A DNA stretch of 64,000 nt, taken from NCBI GenBank assembly GCA_050261515.1, contig JBLNDJ010000012.1, positions 66,217-130,216 on the forward strand, given 5' to 3'. Below are positions 43,411-51,671 of this stretch, piece by piece; positions within the stretch are counted from its first letter, which is position 1; each line of letters starts with the position of its first letter. The translations under genes were made by a program, and so were the position numbers. The DNA comes from JBLNDJ01 sp050261515 (GTDB lineage: Bacteria; Acidobacteriota; Terriglobia; Bryobacterales; Bryobacteraceae). The notes beneath the pieces are model-generated. The model was not told where the DNA came from and made no database searches. It saw only the letters and a list, made by a program, of their open reading frames with translations.

Positions 43411-44422
43411 CGTCGAGGTCGGTGCGGTTGCAGAGGACCACGACGGTCAGTTCCTGGCTGGGGAAACGCTCGATGGCCGTGCGGAAGCCTTGCGTCGTTC
43501 CGAAGTGCCACATCCGCGGGCGGCCCCGGTAGGGATCGAGGAACCAGCCGAAGCCGTAGGCGACAGGCGCGCCGGGGTCAAGGTTGTCCTCGTTGGGCTC
43601 GGAGGGCCAGCGGGGCTGGGCTCCGCCGGCGAGGCGGGCCGGCGTGAGGGCGGGCTTCATCTCCGCTTCGCTCAGCAGCGCGTGCGTGCGCAGGGCTTCG
43701 TCCCACTTCGCGAGGTCGTCGAGGTTCGAGTAGACGCCGCCGTCGCCGAGCGTGGCCGAGGTGGGGCTCTGGTCGGTTTCGATGAATCGGCCGTTTTGTT
43801 TGGTGTGGCCATAGGCGCGGGCGGGGACGGAGGGCGTCGCGGCGGTTGCCTCCATGTGGAGCGGAGCGAAGATGCGGTTGCGCAGAAATTGCGCGAAGGG
43901 CATGCCGGACGCTTTCGCGACGATCAGGCCGAGCACGACGTAGCCTGAGTTGCTGTAGCTCCAGCTTGTGCCGGGGGCGAATTTGCCGGCGGTCTGGCTC
44001 TTCAGGAGATCGAACGCTTCGGCGTCCTGGATCTGGCGGGCCGCGGTCCAGCGCGCGTCCATCAGGTCTTCGTAGTCGGGCAGGCCGGAGGTGTGGGTCA
44101 GCAGATGCCGGACGGTGATCGCGCGTCCGTAGGCGGGGAAGTCCGGGAAGATGTCGGTCAGGCGGGTTTCGTAGCGCAGGCGGCCGTCGCGCACGAGCAG
44201 CATCGCGGCCGCGGCGGTGAACTGCTTGGTGCAGGAAGCGAGCCGGAAATTCGTCTTCGCATCGATCGGGGCGAAGGTGCGCAGGTCGCGGGCGCCGTAG
44301 CCGCGGGCGAGGACCGTGCGCCCGTGCTGGCGCACGAGCACGGCGTAGCCCGGGGACTTCGCGTCCGGGAGCGGTTGGGCCGCGGCGGCAGCCGCGCACA
44401 GGAGCAGCAATGATCGCGTCAC
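43367..44422 (-). CDS. Serine hydrolase, class C beta-lactamase/PBP-like (S12)
   Basis: 351 residues with a signal peptide. Motifs: S-x-x-K in 'LASCTKQFTA', Y-x-N in 'SWSYSNSGYVVLG', and 'WHFGTTQGF' in place of the KTG box. Also 'HLLTHTSGLPDYEDL'. The S12 family includes esterases, peptidases and lactamases; which applies here cannot be read from sequence. It overlaps the end of lpxA. Confidence 0.87.
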   Translation of the reverse strand: MTRSLLLLCAAAAAAQPLPDAKSPGYAVLVRQHGRTVLARGYGARDLRTFAPIDAKTNFRLASCTKQFTAAAAMLLVRDGRLRYETRLTDIFPDFPAYGRAITVRHLLTHTSGLPDYEDLMDARWTAARQIQDAEAFDLLKSQTAGKFAPGTSWSYSNSGYVVLGLIVAKASGMPFAQFLRNRIFAPLHMEATAATPSVPARAYGHTKQNGRFIETDQSPTSATLGDGGVYSNLDDLAKWDEALRTHALLSEAEMKPALTPARLAGGAQPRWPSEPNEDNLDPGAPVAYGFGWFLDPYRGRPRMWHFGTTQGFRTAIERFPSQELTVVVLCNRTDLDATSLLCKYRARSSE

Positions 44423-44459
44423 GTTCAGATATCATCATGGCATCGATGGAGTGCAACCC

Positions 44460-46409
44460 ATGATGCCGGCGATGGCGTTCGCGATGATGCTTGCGGCGGA
44501 GCCGGACTCTCTCCTGCAATGGATGGACCGCATCGCGCAGCGGCAACTTCAGGCGCGCGAGGCCGAGGTCGCCGCGGTCCGGACGGTTGCCGATGCCGAG
44601 CGGCGGAAGAAGGTCGTCCGCGCAAGAATTCTCGACGCGCTCGGCGGCCTGCCGGATTACTCGGGGCCGCTCAACGCGAAAGTCACGGGCAGCGTGCAGG
44701 CCGATGGGTATGTCATCGAGAAGGTCGTCTACGAGAGCCTGCCGGGCTACTACGTGACCGCGAACGTGTACCGTCCGGCACAGCCGGGACGTTACCCCGC
44801 CGTGCTGCTGCAATCCGGCCACACGCAGGAAGGGAAGGTCGAGCCGCAGTTGCTCGCGGCGAACCTGGCGCTCAAGGGATTCGTGTCGCTGGCGTTCGAT
44901 CCGGCGGGCCAGGGCGAACGGGAGCAGACCTACGACCCGAACCTGGACGGGGCGGTGGCTGGATGGTCGGTGCCGGAGCACATACACGCAGGGGCGCAGG
45001 CGGCGCTGGCGGGCGAGAGCGCGACGCGGTACTTCATTTGGGATGCCCAAAGGTCGCTCGACTACCTGGCCGCGCGCCCCGATGTGGACCCGGATCGCAT
45101 CGGCGCTGCGGGCTGCTCGGGCGGGGGCGCGCTGACGACGTTCGTGGGCGCGCTCGATGCGCGGCTTAAGGCCGTGGTCCCGGCGTGCTTCCCCGTGTCT
45201 TACCGGGTGCTGTTCACCGGGGACGTGCCGCACGCCGAGATGCTGGTGCCGGGCGAACTCGCGCGTGGACTCGATACGGCGGATTTCGTGGAGCTTTCCG
45301 CCCCGGTGCCGTGGCTGATCCAGTCGACCGAGGGGGACTTTTTTCCGCCCGCCGGGGCGCGGATGGTTTACGAGGAAGCGCGGCGGTGGTACGGGCTCTA
45401 CGGCGCTCAGGAGCGGGTCGCGTTGTTCGTCGGCCCGGGACCGCACGGCACCCCGTTGGCGAGCCGCGAGGCGATCTACGGATGGCTGATCCGGTGGCTG
45501 AAGGACGGGCGCGGCGACGCGCGCGAGCAGCCGGTGCAGCTCTACCCCAACCATGCGCTGCGGGCGACGCAAACCGGGCAGGTCGGAGGCCGGAAGCTGC
45601 ATGAACTCATTCGAGACGATTTTCTCGCGCGGCGAAAACCGGGGACCGCGGCCGGGCTGGCGGCCGAGCTGCGGCGGCTGAAGATTCCGAGCGCGGGCGG
45701 AACGCCCGTCGTGCAGGTGGTGAGCGGGACCGAGCGCCAGAAGATACGTTTCGAGAGCGAGCCGGGAATCGCGCTCGACGGGGAGTTGCTCATTCCCGCG
45801 GGACAGGCGCGCAGGCCGGCAGTGCTGCTGGTGGGCGATGGCCGGCTGGCGGAGGCGTTCGCGCGCGCGGGGAGCATAGTCCTGACGATGGCGCCGCGCA
45901 CGTCTGCGGCCGGGGACCGCATACGCCCGTACGTGGGCGACTGGCTGACGAACACGCGCGCGGAACTCATCGGCCTGAGTCTTCCGGCGATGCGCGCGCA
46001 CGACATTGTGCGCGGCGTCGATCTGCTCGCGGGGCGCGCCGATGTGAGCTCGATCCGTGCGGCGGCGCGCGGCGTGGCCGGAGTCTGGCTGCTGCTCGCG
46101 GCCGCGGCCGATCCGCGGATTCAGAAAATCTGGCTGGACCGTACACCGTACAGTTACGCCGCGGCCCTCGATCGCGCGATGAACGTGGAGCTGTCCGAGG
46201 CCGTCATTCCGGGGTTCGCGCTGCGGTGGGACCTGCAGGAAGTGCGCGATGCGCTCGGCGCGCGGGCGGTGCTGTGGACCGACCCGACAGCGTGGACGGC
46301 GCGCGTCGCCGCAGCCGGTCCGCGCTTCCGCTACCGCCACGATCCCGGCGATTTGACCGATATGGCTGGAGCCGACGACGAAGCTTTCGTGAAGGAGTTG
46401 CTGCAATGA
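44460..46409 (+). CDS. Secreted alpha/beta hydrolase, acetyl-xylan-esterase-like
   Basis: About 649 residues from ATG 44460 (GTG 44451 would add three). After a short hydrophobic leader comes an alpha/beta hydrolase domain: 'YPAVLLQSGHTQEGK', 'FVSLAFDPAGQGERE', the nucleophile elbow 'IGAAGCSGGGALTT' and 'GPGPHGTPLASREAIYGW' with the likely His. A second, less conserved domain of some 250 residues follows. It likely removes acyl groups from polysaccharides. The next gene overlaps its stop. Confidence 0.8.
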   Translation: MMPAMAFAMMLAAEPDSLLQWMDRIAQRQLQAREAEVAAVRTVADAERRKKVVRARILDALGGLPDYSGPLNAKVTGSVQADGYVIEKVVYESLPGYYVTANVYRPAQPGRYPAVLLQSGHTQEGKVEPQLLAANLALKGFVSLAFDPAGQGEREQTYDPNLDGAVAGWSVPEHIHAGAQAALAGESATRYFIWDAQRSLDYLAARPDVDPDRIGAAGCSGGGALTTFVGALDARLKAVVPACFPVSYRVLFTGDVPHAEMLVPGELARGLDTADFVELSAPVPWLIQSTEGDFFPPAGARMVYEEARRWYGLYGAQERVALFVGPGPHGTPLASREAIYGWLIRWLKDGRGDAREQPVQLYPNHALRATQTGQVGGRKLHELIRDDFLARRKPGTAAGLAAELRRLKIPSAGGTPVVQVVSGTERQKIRFESEPGIALDGELLIPAGQARRPAVLLVGDGRLAEAFARAGSIVLTMAPRTSAAGDRIRPYVGDWLTNTRAELIGLSLPAMRAHDIVRGVDLLAGRADVSSIRAAARGVAGVWLLLAAAADPRIQKIWLDRTPYSYAAALDRAMNVELSEAVIPGFALRWDLQEVRDALGARAVLWTDPTAWTARVAAAGPRFRYRHDPGDLTDMAGADDEAFVKELLQ

Positions 46410-47200
46410 GCACGAGCAGGATCATTCTTGGCTGTTTTCTCTTTGTGTCCCTTCTGCCGGGACAGCAGGGGTTTCGGTGGCCGGAGGGCAAGCGCGCGGC
46501 GATCAGCCTCTCGTTCGACGACGCGCGCACGAGCCAGATCGACACGGGCATAGCGCTGCTTGAAAAACACGGCGCCAAGGCGACGTTCTTCGTTTCGCCC
46601 GGCCTCGTTAAGGAGCGCCTGGCGGGATGGAAGCGCGCGGTGGCGCTCGGGCACGAGATCGGCAGCCACTCGATGTCGCACGCGTGCACGGCGAACTACG
46701 AATTTTCGGCGCGCAACGCGCTCGAGGATTTCACGCTCGAGAAGATGGCCGCCGACCTGGACGCGTCGAGTGCGGAGATCGAGCGGCTGCTCGGCGTAAA
46801 GCCCGCGACGTTCGCCTATCCGTGCGGGCAGAAATTCGTGGGGCGCGGCGAAGGCGTGCGGAGCTATGTGCCGCTGGTCGCCGCGCGGTTCCTGGCGGGC
46901 CGCGGTTTCCTCGACGAGGCGCCGAACGATCCGGCGCTCTGCGACCTGGCGCAAAGCATGGGGATGGGCTTCGACAATCTCACGGCGAAGCAAGTTCTGG
47001 ACCTCGCGAAGGGCGCCGCCAAAAGCGGGCGGTGGCTGATCTTCGTGGGGCACGAGATCGGGACGGCGGGCGAGCAGACGACGAATGTCGATGCGCTCGA
47101 GGCGCTGCTGAAGTACGCGCGCGATCCGGCCAACGGTATCTGGCTCGACACGGTCAAGAACGTCGCCACGCACGTGCGTGCGCGGCGCGCCGGCCGGTGA
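46406..47200 (+). CDS. Polysaccharide deacetylase family protein (NodB fold)
   Basis: 264 residues from an ATG overlapping the esterase stop. Signal peptide, then the metal site 'ISLSFDDARTSQ' (Asp-Asp) and 'HEIGSHSMSHACT' (His-x3-His), and 'TFAYPCGQKF'. Carbohydrate esterase family 4 members deacetylate chitin, peptidoglycan or xylan. It probably works with the esterase next to it. Confidence 0.9.
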   Translation: MSTSRIILGCFLFVSLLPGQQGFRWPEGKRAAISLSFDDARTSQIDTGIALLEKHGAKATFFVSPGLVKERLAGWKRAVALGHEIGSHSMSHACTANYEFSARNALEDFTLEKMAADLDASSAEIERLLGVKPATFAYPCGQKFVGRGEGVRSYVPLVAARFLAGRGFLDEAPNDPALCDLAQSMGMGFDNLTAKQVLDLAKGAAKSGRWLIFVGHEIGTAGEQTTNVDALEALLKYARDPANGIWLDTVKNVATHVRARRAGR

Positions 47201-47225
47201 TGTATGATGAGCGGCGGAAAACCGC

Positions 47226-48305
47226 ATGCTCACTCGCCGACGATTTGTAGCCGCGCTGTCAACCGCGCCTCTTCTTTCCGCCATGCCGGGCGATCCGTTC
47301 CCGCTGCGCCGCGGCACCAACATCTCGCACTGGCTGTCGCAGAGCAAGCGCCGCGGGGCCGAACGCCGCGCGGCCTTCGAGCGCAAGGATGCCGCGTTCC
47401 TGGCCGGAATCGGCCTCGACCATTTGCGCCTGCCGGTCGATGAAGAGCAACTGTTCACCGCGGACGGCAAGCCCGAAGCCGAGGCCTTCGACCTTCTCAA
47501 CCAGGCGCTCGACTGGTGCGATGAATTCAGCCTGCGCGCCATTGTGGACCTGCACATTCTGCGATCGCATCACTTCAACGAGAAGGAGCGGCCGCTGTGG
47601 ACCCAGCCTGCCGCGCAGGAGCGCTTCTTCGAGTGCTGGCGCGGGATCTCGGCGCAGATCGGGAAAAGATCGACCTTGAAGGTTGCTTATGAATTGATGA
47701 ATGAGCCGGTGGCCGACGATCCGGAGCAGTGGAACTCGCTGGTGGAGCGCTGCGCGAAAGTGGTTCGCGGTTTGGAGCCGGAACGGCGGATCGTGATCGG
47801 GTCGAATATGTGGCAGTCGGTGGACACCTTCGACTCGCTGCGCGTGCCGGCGGACGATCCGTTCATCATCCTGAGCTTCCATTACTATCATCCGATGGTG
47901 CTGACGCATTACCGGGCGCCGTGGACGAAGGTGGGCGAGTACCGGGGACCGGTGACGTATCCGGGGCGGCTGGTGCCGGAGGAGCAGTTGCAGGCGCAGC
48001 CCGAGGAACTGCGGCGCGCGATGTCTCCGGCCAACATCGTCTTCGATCGCACAAACACGGAGCGCATGTTCGCCAAGCCGATCGCGGTGGCGAAGGAGCT
48101 GAATCTGCCGCTGTATTGCGGGGAGTGGGGATGCATCGATCGCGCGCCGATGGAGCCGCGGGTCAGGTGGTACAAGGATGTTCACGGCGCGCTCGAAGAC
48201 AACGACATCGGGTGGGCGACCTGGGATTTCAAGGGCGGCTTCGGGCTGGTCAAAGACAACGAGCCCGTTACGCCGGTGATTCGGGCGCTCGGTTTGCGGG
48301 GGTGA
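47226..48305 (+). CDS. GH5 family glycoside hydrolase (cellulase-like), Tat-exported
   Basis: 359 residues. A Tat signal ('LTRRRFVAALS'), then the GH5 TIM barrel: 'LRRGTNISHWLSQS', 'HLRLPVDEEQLF', the acid/base Glu in 'VAYELMNEPVAD' and the nucleophile Glu in 'PLYCGEWGCIDR'. The substrate may be cellulose or another beta-glucan. TATGAT at 47203-47208 is a candidate -10 with a short leader. Confidence 0.9.
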   Translation: MLTRRRFVAALSTAPLLSAMPGDPFPLRRGTNISHWLSQSKRRGAERRAAFERKDAAFLAGIGLDHLRLPVDEEQLFTADGKPEAEAFDLLNQALDWCDEFSLRAIVDLHILRSHHFNEKERPLWTQPAAQERFFECWRGISAQIGKRSTLKVAYELMNEPVADDPEQWNSLVERCAKVVRGLEPERRIVIGSNMWQSVDTFDSLRVPADDPFIILSFHYYHPMVLTHYRAPWTKVGEYRGPVTYPGRLVPEEQLQAQPEELRRAMSPANIVFDRTNTERMFAKPIAVAKELNLPLYCGEWGCIDRAPMEPRVRWYKDVHGALEDNDIGWATWDFKGGFGLVKDNEPVTPVIRALGLRG

Positions 48306-48306
48306 G

Positions 48307-49422
48307 TTACTCCGGCACGTCGGTGTCGAGCGGCTGCGCGAGGGCGGGCCGCTCGCGCATCTGCTGGTAAACGGCGACCATGCGCTTCTTGCGGTCCTGG
48401 ATGTCGCGGAAGGCGGCGGACTCGCGCTGGCTGTCGGCGGTGCGGCCGAGTTGGCGGTAGACGGCCGAGAGGCGGTAGTGCGCCACGGCGTTGAGCGGAT
48501 CCAGGCGGACTGCTTCGAGCAGGTGCACGAGCGCGCTCTGGGGTTGGCTGGTTGCGGTCAGGACCTTGCCGAGCCCGACCCGCACCTCGGCGTCGGCCGG
48601 GTCGAGCTCGAGCGCGCGCTGGTAGTGCTTCAGGGCCGCGGTGTAGTCCTGCTGCGAGGCGTAGATGTGGCCAAGCCAGCACTCGGACCTGGCGTCGTGC
48701 GGATTCAGCTTCAGCGCGGCCTCGAACTCCTTGACGGCGCGGGCGCGGGCTTCATTCGAACGGGAGTTTTGCAGGATCGCTTCGCCGAGCTCGAAGTGGG
48801 CGCCGGCGAAATTCGGGTCCAGGCGGATGACGGCCTCGTATTGCGCGATGGCGCCCGGCAGGTCGCCGCGGTTCACGAGCTGTTGAGCCATGATGAGATG
48901 CATGCGGGGGGAATCGGGATCGGTCAGGGCGATGCGGTCGCGCGCGCCGGCGGCCAGGTTCGAAAAAATCCGGTAGGCGGCGAACTGGACGTTGGCGTTC
49001 GGTGGGTCGATGCGCTCCAGGGTTTGTAACACCTCGACCGTCTTCGCTAAGTTGCCTTGCGCGTACTCCAGTTCGAGTAAGTCCATCCCGGCCTGGACGC
49101 GAAGTCTTGTATCTTCGAGGTGCGGGAACGATTTTTCGAGTAACATCAAGGCGCTCTGTGCGCGCCCGAGCCGCTTCTCGCACATGCCGAGCATCGCTTC
49201 GGCCCGGTGGAGCGAAGGCTGAAGCTTGAGGGCCTTCCGGAAATGGACCGCGGCTTCCGCGCAGTTGCCGTCCACGAAGGCGATGACGCCGAGGTTCGCG
49301 CGCGCCTCGACGTTGTTCGGGTCGCGGGCCAGGGCGGCGCGGAAGCGCGCCTTCATCTCTTCGCCGGTCTGCGCGCAGCAGACCGCCGCCACGCACAGCA
49401 GCGCGGCGAAGAGCCTACCCAT
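48307..49422 (-). CDS. Secreted tetratricopeptide repeat protein
   Basis: 371 residues from ATG 49422, which opens a good signal peptide ('MGRLFAALLCVAAVCC'). At least eight TPR units follow, with classic W/LGY/A-A-P spacing such as 'NVEARANLGVIAFVDGNCAEAAVHFRKAL', given here by its key pattern NLGxxxxxxG. TPRs form protein-binding superhelices. It is cotranscribed after the TIM-barrel gene, whose stop overlaps its start by 8 bases. Confidence 0.88.
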   Translation of the reverse strand: MGRLFAALLCVAAVCCAQTGEEMKARFRAALARDPNNVEARANLGVIAFVDGNCAEAAVHFRKALKLQPSLHRAEAMLGMCEKRLGRAQSALMLLEKSFPHLEDTRLRVQAGMDLLELEYAQGNLAKTVEVLQTLERIDPPNANVQFAAYRIFSNLAAGARDRIALTDPDSPRMHLIMAQQLVNRGDLPGAIAQYEAVIRLDPNFAGAHFELGEAILQNSRSNEARARAVKEFEAALKLNPHDARSECWLGHIYASQQDYTAALKHYQRALELDPADAEVRVGLGKVLTATSQPQSALVHLLEAVRLDPLNAVAHYRLSAVYRQLGRTADSQRESAAFRDIQDRKKRMVAVYQQMRERPALAQPLDTDVPE

Positions 49423-50314
49423 TCCGCGGCTCCCGGGGGCCGAGAAGGCGGCAGACGCGCTCGGCGTTCTCCCGCACTTCATCTTTCGTTCGCGGGAACA
49501 TACCCACGAAAATACCATCCCCGGGTTTGATGCTCTCGAACGCGGTGCGGAAGGCCTGGTCCACATCGCTTTCGGCGACGCGCCCTGCCGCGAGAATCTT
49601 GTAGGCGAAGCACGGCTTCTTCGATTGCCGCAGCACCTTGAACATCCGCGCGGGGTCGCTCTGGATGTAGCATTCCCCGGGCATTTCGGGCAGTTCGCCG
49701 CCGAGCTTCCGGCGCAGGTCGTCGGGCGTGCGGGTGAGATCGTAGAGGCAGCCGGCGAAGAAATCGAGGTCCCAGCCTTCGTCTTCGGCCAGTTGAATGA
49801 CGGCCGGACGATGCGTTCCGATGCCGATCTTCGATCCGGTGTCGCGCGCCTTTTTGAGCCATTCGCGGACCGGCGTCATGTCGCCGTTCTGGTGGGCGCG
49901 ATCGACCTCCGTGCCGCGCATGTACATGGCGAGCGGCTTGACGTCGCGGTAAATTTTGACAGGATCGCCGACGGCCTGCGCGACCAGGTGCATCTTGCCG
50001 CCCTCGGCCTGGAAGCGCTCGAGGTCCGCCTGGGCGCGCCCGAGGTTGACATAGTTATACGCGTTGATGCCGAACTCATTGGCACGATGCATCACCTGGC
50101 AGACGCGCTCGGGCGTGTAGAACTCCTTCATGATCGTGCCGAGCGTGTTGTTGTAATGGCCGTAGCCGTAGAACGGATTCACGCCGAGCACCATGCGGCT
50201 GATCCGGACGCCGAAGAAGTCGATTGTCGGGACCTGCGCGGCTGCGGCGGCGGCAGGCCGGGCCAGCGTCGCCACGGCGGCGGACTGTAAGAAGTTTCTG
50301 CGTGTATGGGTCAT
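49415..50314 (-). CDS. Tat-exported TIM-barrel protein, aldo/keto-reductase-like
   Basis: 299 residues from ATG 50314. A Tat signal ('THTRRNFLQSAAVA') precedes 'FFGVRISRMVLGVNPFYG', a start resembling aldo/keto reductases, with 'NEFGINAYNYV' in the place of the substrate-site strand and 'GIFVGMFPRTKDEV' near the end. The Asp/Tyr/Lys/His tetrad of true reductases is not convincingly present, so catalysis is uncertain. The start overlaps the upstream glycosidase stop. Confidence 0.6.
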   Translation of the reverse strand: MTHTRRNFLQSAAVATLARPAAAAAAQVPTIDFFGVRISRMVLGVNPFYGYGHYNNTLGTIMKEFYTPERVCQVMHRANEFGINAYNYVNLGRAQADLERFQAEGGKMHLVAQAVGDPVKIYRDVKPLAMYMRGTEVDRAHQNGDMTPVREWLKKARDTGSKIGIGTHRPAVIQLAEDEGWDLDFFAGCLYDLTRTPDDLRRKLGGELPEMPGECYIQSDPARMFKVLRQSKKPCFAYKILAAGRVAESDVDQAFRTAFESIKPGDGIFVGMFPRTKDEVRENAERVCRLLGPREPRNG

Positions 50315-51582
50315 TTCGATGACTCTCTTTCTCCGCACACAAGATACTGGGGCGCATCCGTTAAGGTAAGTGAAACGCTCCCCGCGGCCGGCGTGAGCGT
50401 GCCGCCGTTATCGCCTTTATGAGTAATTAGTGCGCACGGCCCTTTCGGCACAGGGATGCTGATGCTATGCGGCGAACCGGCCGCGGTCCAGGCGGCGAAA
50501 CGCGTCTTTGCTCCTTTTCGGAACACGAGCACATAGTCGCCGGGCTCGGCGGGCTTGAGCCAGTTGTCGAAGCGGTAATCTCCCAGCACGCGGGTGATCG
50601 TGCGCACGGCGAAATACGCCGGCTTCGGCGTGTAGACGGGGCTCGCGCCCTCGTGATAGGGATGCTGAACGATGCCGCAGTGGGCTTCGGGGTCGGTGGG
50701 GCTGGGGCCATCGTCGTGCCAGTCGTACCAGATCGAAAGCGGGATGCCGCTCGCGAAGTTGATCAGCCACTGCCGCGCCAGGAGTTGGCCCTGCACCTCG
50801 TCGTTCATGCCGTCGGTAAGCCAGGAAACGAGATTCTTACTATATACCGAGGCCCATCCCCATTCGCCTGAAAGCACGGGGATCGCCTTGCCCTTCGGCG
50901 CGTACTTTGCGATCAGGGCGCGCAGGTTTTCGTACTCGGGCCCCACGGTTTCGGGCCCCTTGAAGCGGTAGGGATGAACGGTGATGCCCGACCAGTAACG
51001 CAACAGCCCGGCCTTGAAGCACTCCTCGAGGAACGCCATGTCGATGAGCGAGGTCGCCGGGCCGACGTAGCTTTCCTTGGGGGCGGCTTTGTGGATCGCT
51101 TCGCCGACGGCCAGCGCGAGCTTCGTGTAGACATCGGCCTTGGGGTTCGGCCGCGAATAATCGTTGGGCTCGTTCCACATCTCCCAGAGAATGCCGTGGC
51201 CCTGAAAGTGGCGCACGCCGGCGGCGGCGAAGCGGACGAAGGCCGCGCGGCCTTCGTCCGTGTAGGGAAACTTGCCGTCGTCGTAGAGCGGGTTGGTGTC
51301 GTCGAGAATCCAGAGGCCCCGGATTCGGTGCTTCTCCATGGCGGCCAGCAGGCGGTCGTAGGCTGCGAAGTCGTACTTTCCGCGCTCGCGCTCGACATGG
51401 CGCCAGATGAAATCCATCCGCACCCACCGGATGCCGGCCTCCGCCATCATTTCCATCTCGCCGGGGCGGGGATCGGTAAAGTGTATGTTCACGCCCACGG
51501 CCTCCCCGACGGTGGGACGACTGGGGACCTGGGCCGCCGCGCCGGCAGCCCAGAGGACACAGAGAACGCAGGTAATCCGCAT
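50311..51582 (-). CDS. Secreted glycoside hydrolase, clan GH-A (GH5/GH39-like)
   Basis: 423 residues. The signal peptide ('VLCVLWAAGAAA') looks like a read of the dispersed repeat. The catalytic barrel has 'AGIRWVRMDFIWRHVE', the acid/base Glu in 'WEMWNEPNDYSRPNP' and the nucleophile Glu in 'VLSGEWGWAS'. A beta domain of about 100 residues ends the protein. It cleaves some beta-linked glycan; the specificity is not evident. First gene of a three-gene operon with the TIM-barrel and TPR genes. Confidence 0.83.
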   Translation of the reverse strand: MRITCVLCVLWAAGAAAQVPSRPTVGEAVGVNIHFTDPRPGEMEMMAEAGIRWVRMDFIWRHVERERGKYDFAAYDRLLAAMEKHRIRGLWILDDTNPLYDDGKFPYTDEGRAAFVRFAAAGVRHFQGHGILWEMWNEPNDYSRPNPKADVYTKLALAVGEAIHKAAPKESYVGPATSLIDMAFLEECFKAGLLRYWSGITVHPYRFKGPETVGPEYENLRALIAKYAPKGKAIPVLSGEWGWASVYSKNLVSWLTDGMNDEVQGQLLARQWLINFASGIPLSIWYDWHDDGPSPTDPEAHCGIVQHPYHEGASPVYTPKPAYFAVRTITRVLGDYRFDNWLKPAEPGDYVLVFRKGAKTRFAAWTAAGSPHSISIPVPKGPCALITHKGDNGGTLTPAAGSVSLTLTDAPQYLVCGERESSK

Positions 51583-51594
51583 GGCAGGTTCAAT

Positions 51595-51667
51595 GTGGGG
51601 CAGGTTGCCGATTGAGATTCGGCCCGGCGGTTAACAAACGCCGCGCAGGTTTGGCAACCTGCCCCAC
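51595..51667. repeat. Perfect 15-base inverted repeat downstream of the TonB receptor
   Basis: GTGGGGCAGGTTGCC at 51595-51609 and its exact reverse complement at 51653-51667, with a 43-base loop. It lies between the end of the TonB receptor gene and the start of the glycosidase, both on the minus strand. It may end transcription of the receptor gene or be a dispersed REP-like element; 'GTGGGGCAG' is also found on the minus strand near 18625-18633. Confidence 0.7.
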
Positions 51668-51671
51668 CGGG

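Noticed and set aside
43578..46406. 942-codon open frame on the minus strand
   Set aside because: It lies opposite the esterase gene and within the serine hydrolase gene in another frame; the sequence is low-complexity Arg/His-rich and has no family.
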